Part shown: piece after piece, positions 14,925-15,041 of the stretch
Layout: each line of letters opens with the position of its first letter
How positions within the stretch are numbered: the first letter of the stretch is position 1
Assembly: GCA_026770585.1 (NCBI GenBank)
Contig: MU647586.1
Coordinates: 62,596-77,636 of the forward strand
DNA from: Baffinella frigidus
Taxonomy: Eukaryota; Cryptophyceae; Cryptomonadales; Baffinellaceae
Length of the DNA stretch: 15,041 nucleotides
Direction of reading: 5' to 3'
The notes under the pieces: model-generated
Seen by the model: the letters and a program-made list of their open reading frames with translations, nothing else
Database searches by the model: none
Told to the model about the DNA's origin: nothing
Position numbers and translations under genes: made by a program

Positions 14925-15041
14925 ATGGCGGCCGAGGAAGGCGCAGAGGAGGAGGAGGCGGAGGAGGCGGAGGCGGAGGAGGAGGAGGAGGTTTTGAAGA
15001 ACGCGTGCGCCGCAAGGCGGGAGCCGCGCGCTACCTGGCGG
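14925..15041 (+). CDS. Possible start of another gene, acidic N-terminus, runs off the window
   Basis: ATG at 14925 opens 39 codons to the window edge: MAAEEGAEEEEAEEAEAE, then EEEEVLKNACAARRE. The frame is also open upstream through the duplicated GC-rich segment, so the true start may be an earlier exon. The composition is low complexity (GAG/GCG codons) and no domain can be named. It could equally be a purine-rich tract read by chance. Confidence 0.35.
   Translation, partial: MAAEEGAEEEEAEEAEAEEEEEVLKNACAARREPRATWR

Overview
The window is nuclear DNA of a eukaryote. Coding stretches are broken by short introns with G immediately after the acceptor AG. Degenerate (CCCTAAA)n repeats of the TTTAGGG telomere type recur inside introns, and fold-back and minisatellite DNA fills the spaces between genes. 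TTTAGGG repeats, AG|G boundaries, a possible GC-AG intron and introns flanked by short direct repeats fit a dinoflagellate or related alga best. I saw no trans-splice leader relic, so this placement is a guess. The ASH/HYDIN-like repeats in the large protein hint at a flagellated cell.

Left part (1-2710, + strand): the last exons of a RAD16-type SNF2 helicase gene, read here from conserved motifs: MDPWWNPAVEFQ, then DRIHRLGQ (motif VI), then TIEDRILRLQEKK, and finally LTAADMQFLFT before a stop at 2392-2394. The exons are tiny. They are separated by telomere-like repeats, 21-, 31- and 176-nt tandem repeats and two fold-back elements, and several exons exist in two to four copies.

Middle-left (2480-4110): no gene seen. 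It holds a GGCCCGCCTC minisatellite, a 142-bp near-perfect inverted repeat and two families of small fold-back elements (about 118 bp and about 105-110 bp), both of which reappear at 13.7-14.1 kb.

Centre (4251-12911, + strand): one very large gene, modelled as about 2,700 residues in eight or so coding blocks. Order: an unrecognised N-terminal region, four or so Ig-like ASH/HYDIN-type beta repeats, a helical region, then four von Willebrand A (vWA) domains with intact first MIDAS motifs. Two vWA domains look midasin-like, the third resembles alpha-kinase (VwkA-type) vWA, the fourth is generic. The intron inside the third vWA domain (11840-12053) consists of telomere-like repeats flanked by a 9-nt near-duplication of the exon, as expected of an intron born by insertion.

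Right part (12912-15041): a GA microsatellite, apparently non-coding DNA, the two fold-back families again, then G-rich telomere-like heptamers (TTTCGGG/TTCCGTG types) and a duplicated GC-rich segment. An acidic reading frame, perhaps the start of another gene, runs off the end.

The two main genes show no obvious functional link. What unites the window is repeat DNA, especially telomere-like repeats, lying in introns, with local duplication of exons and splice signals.
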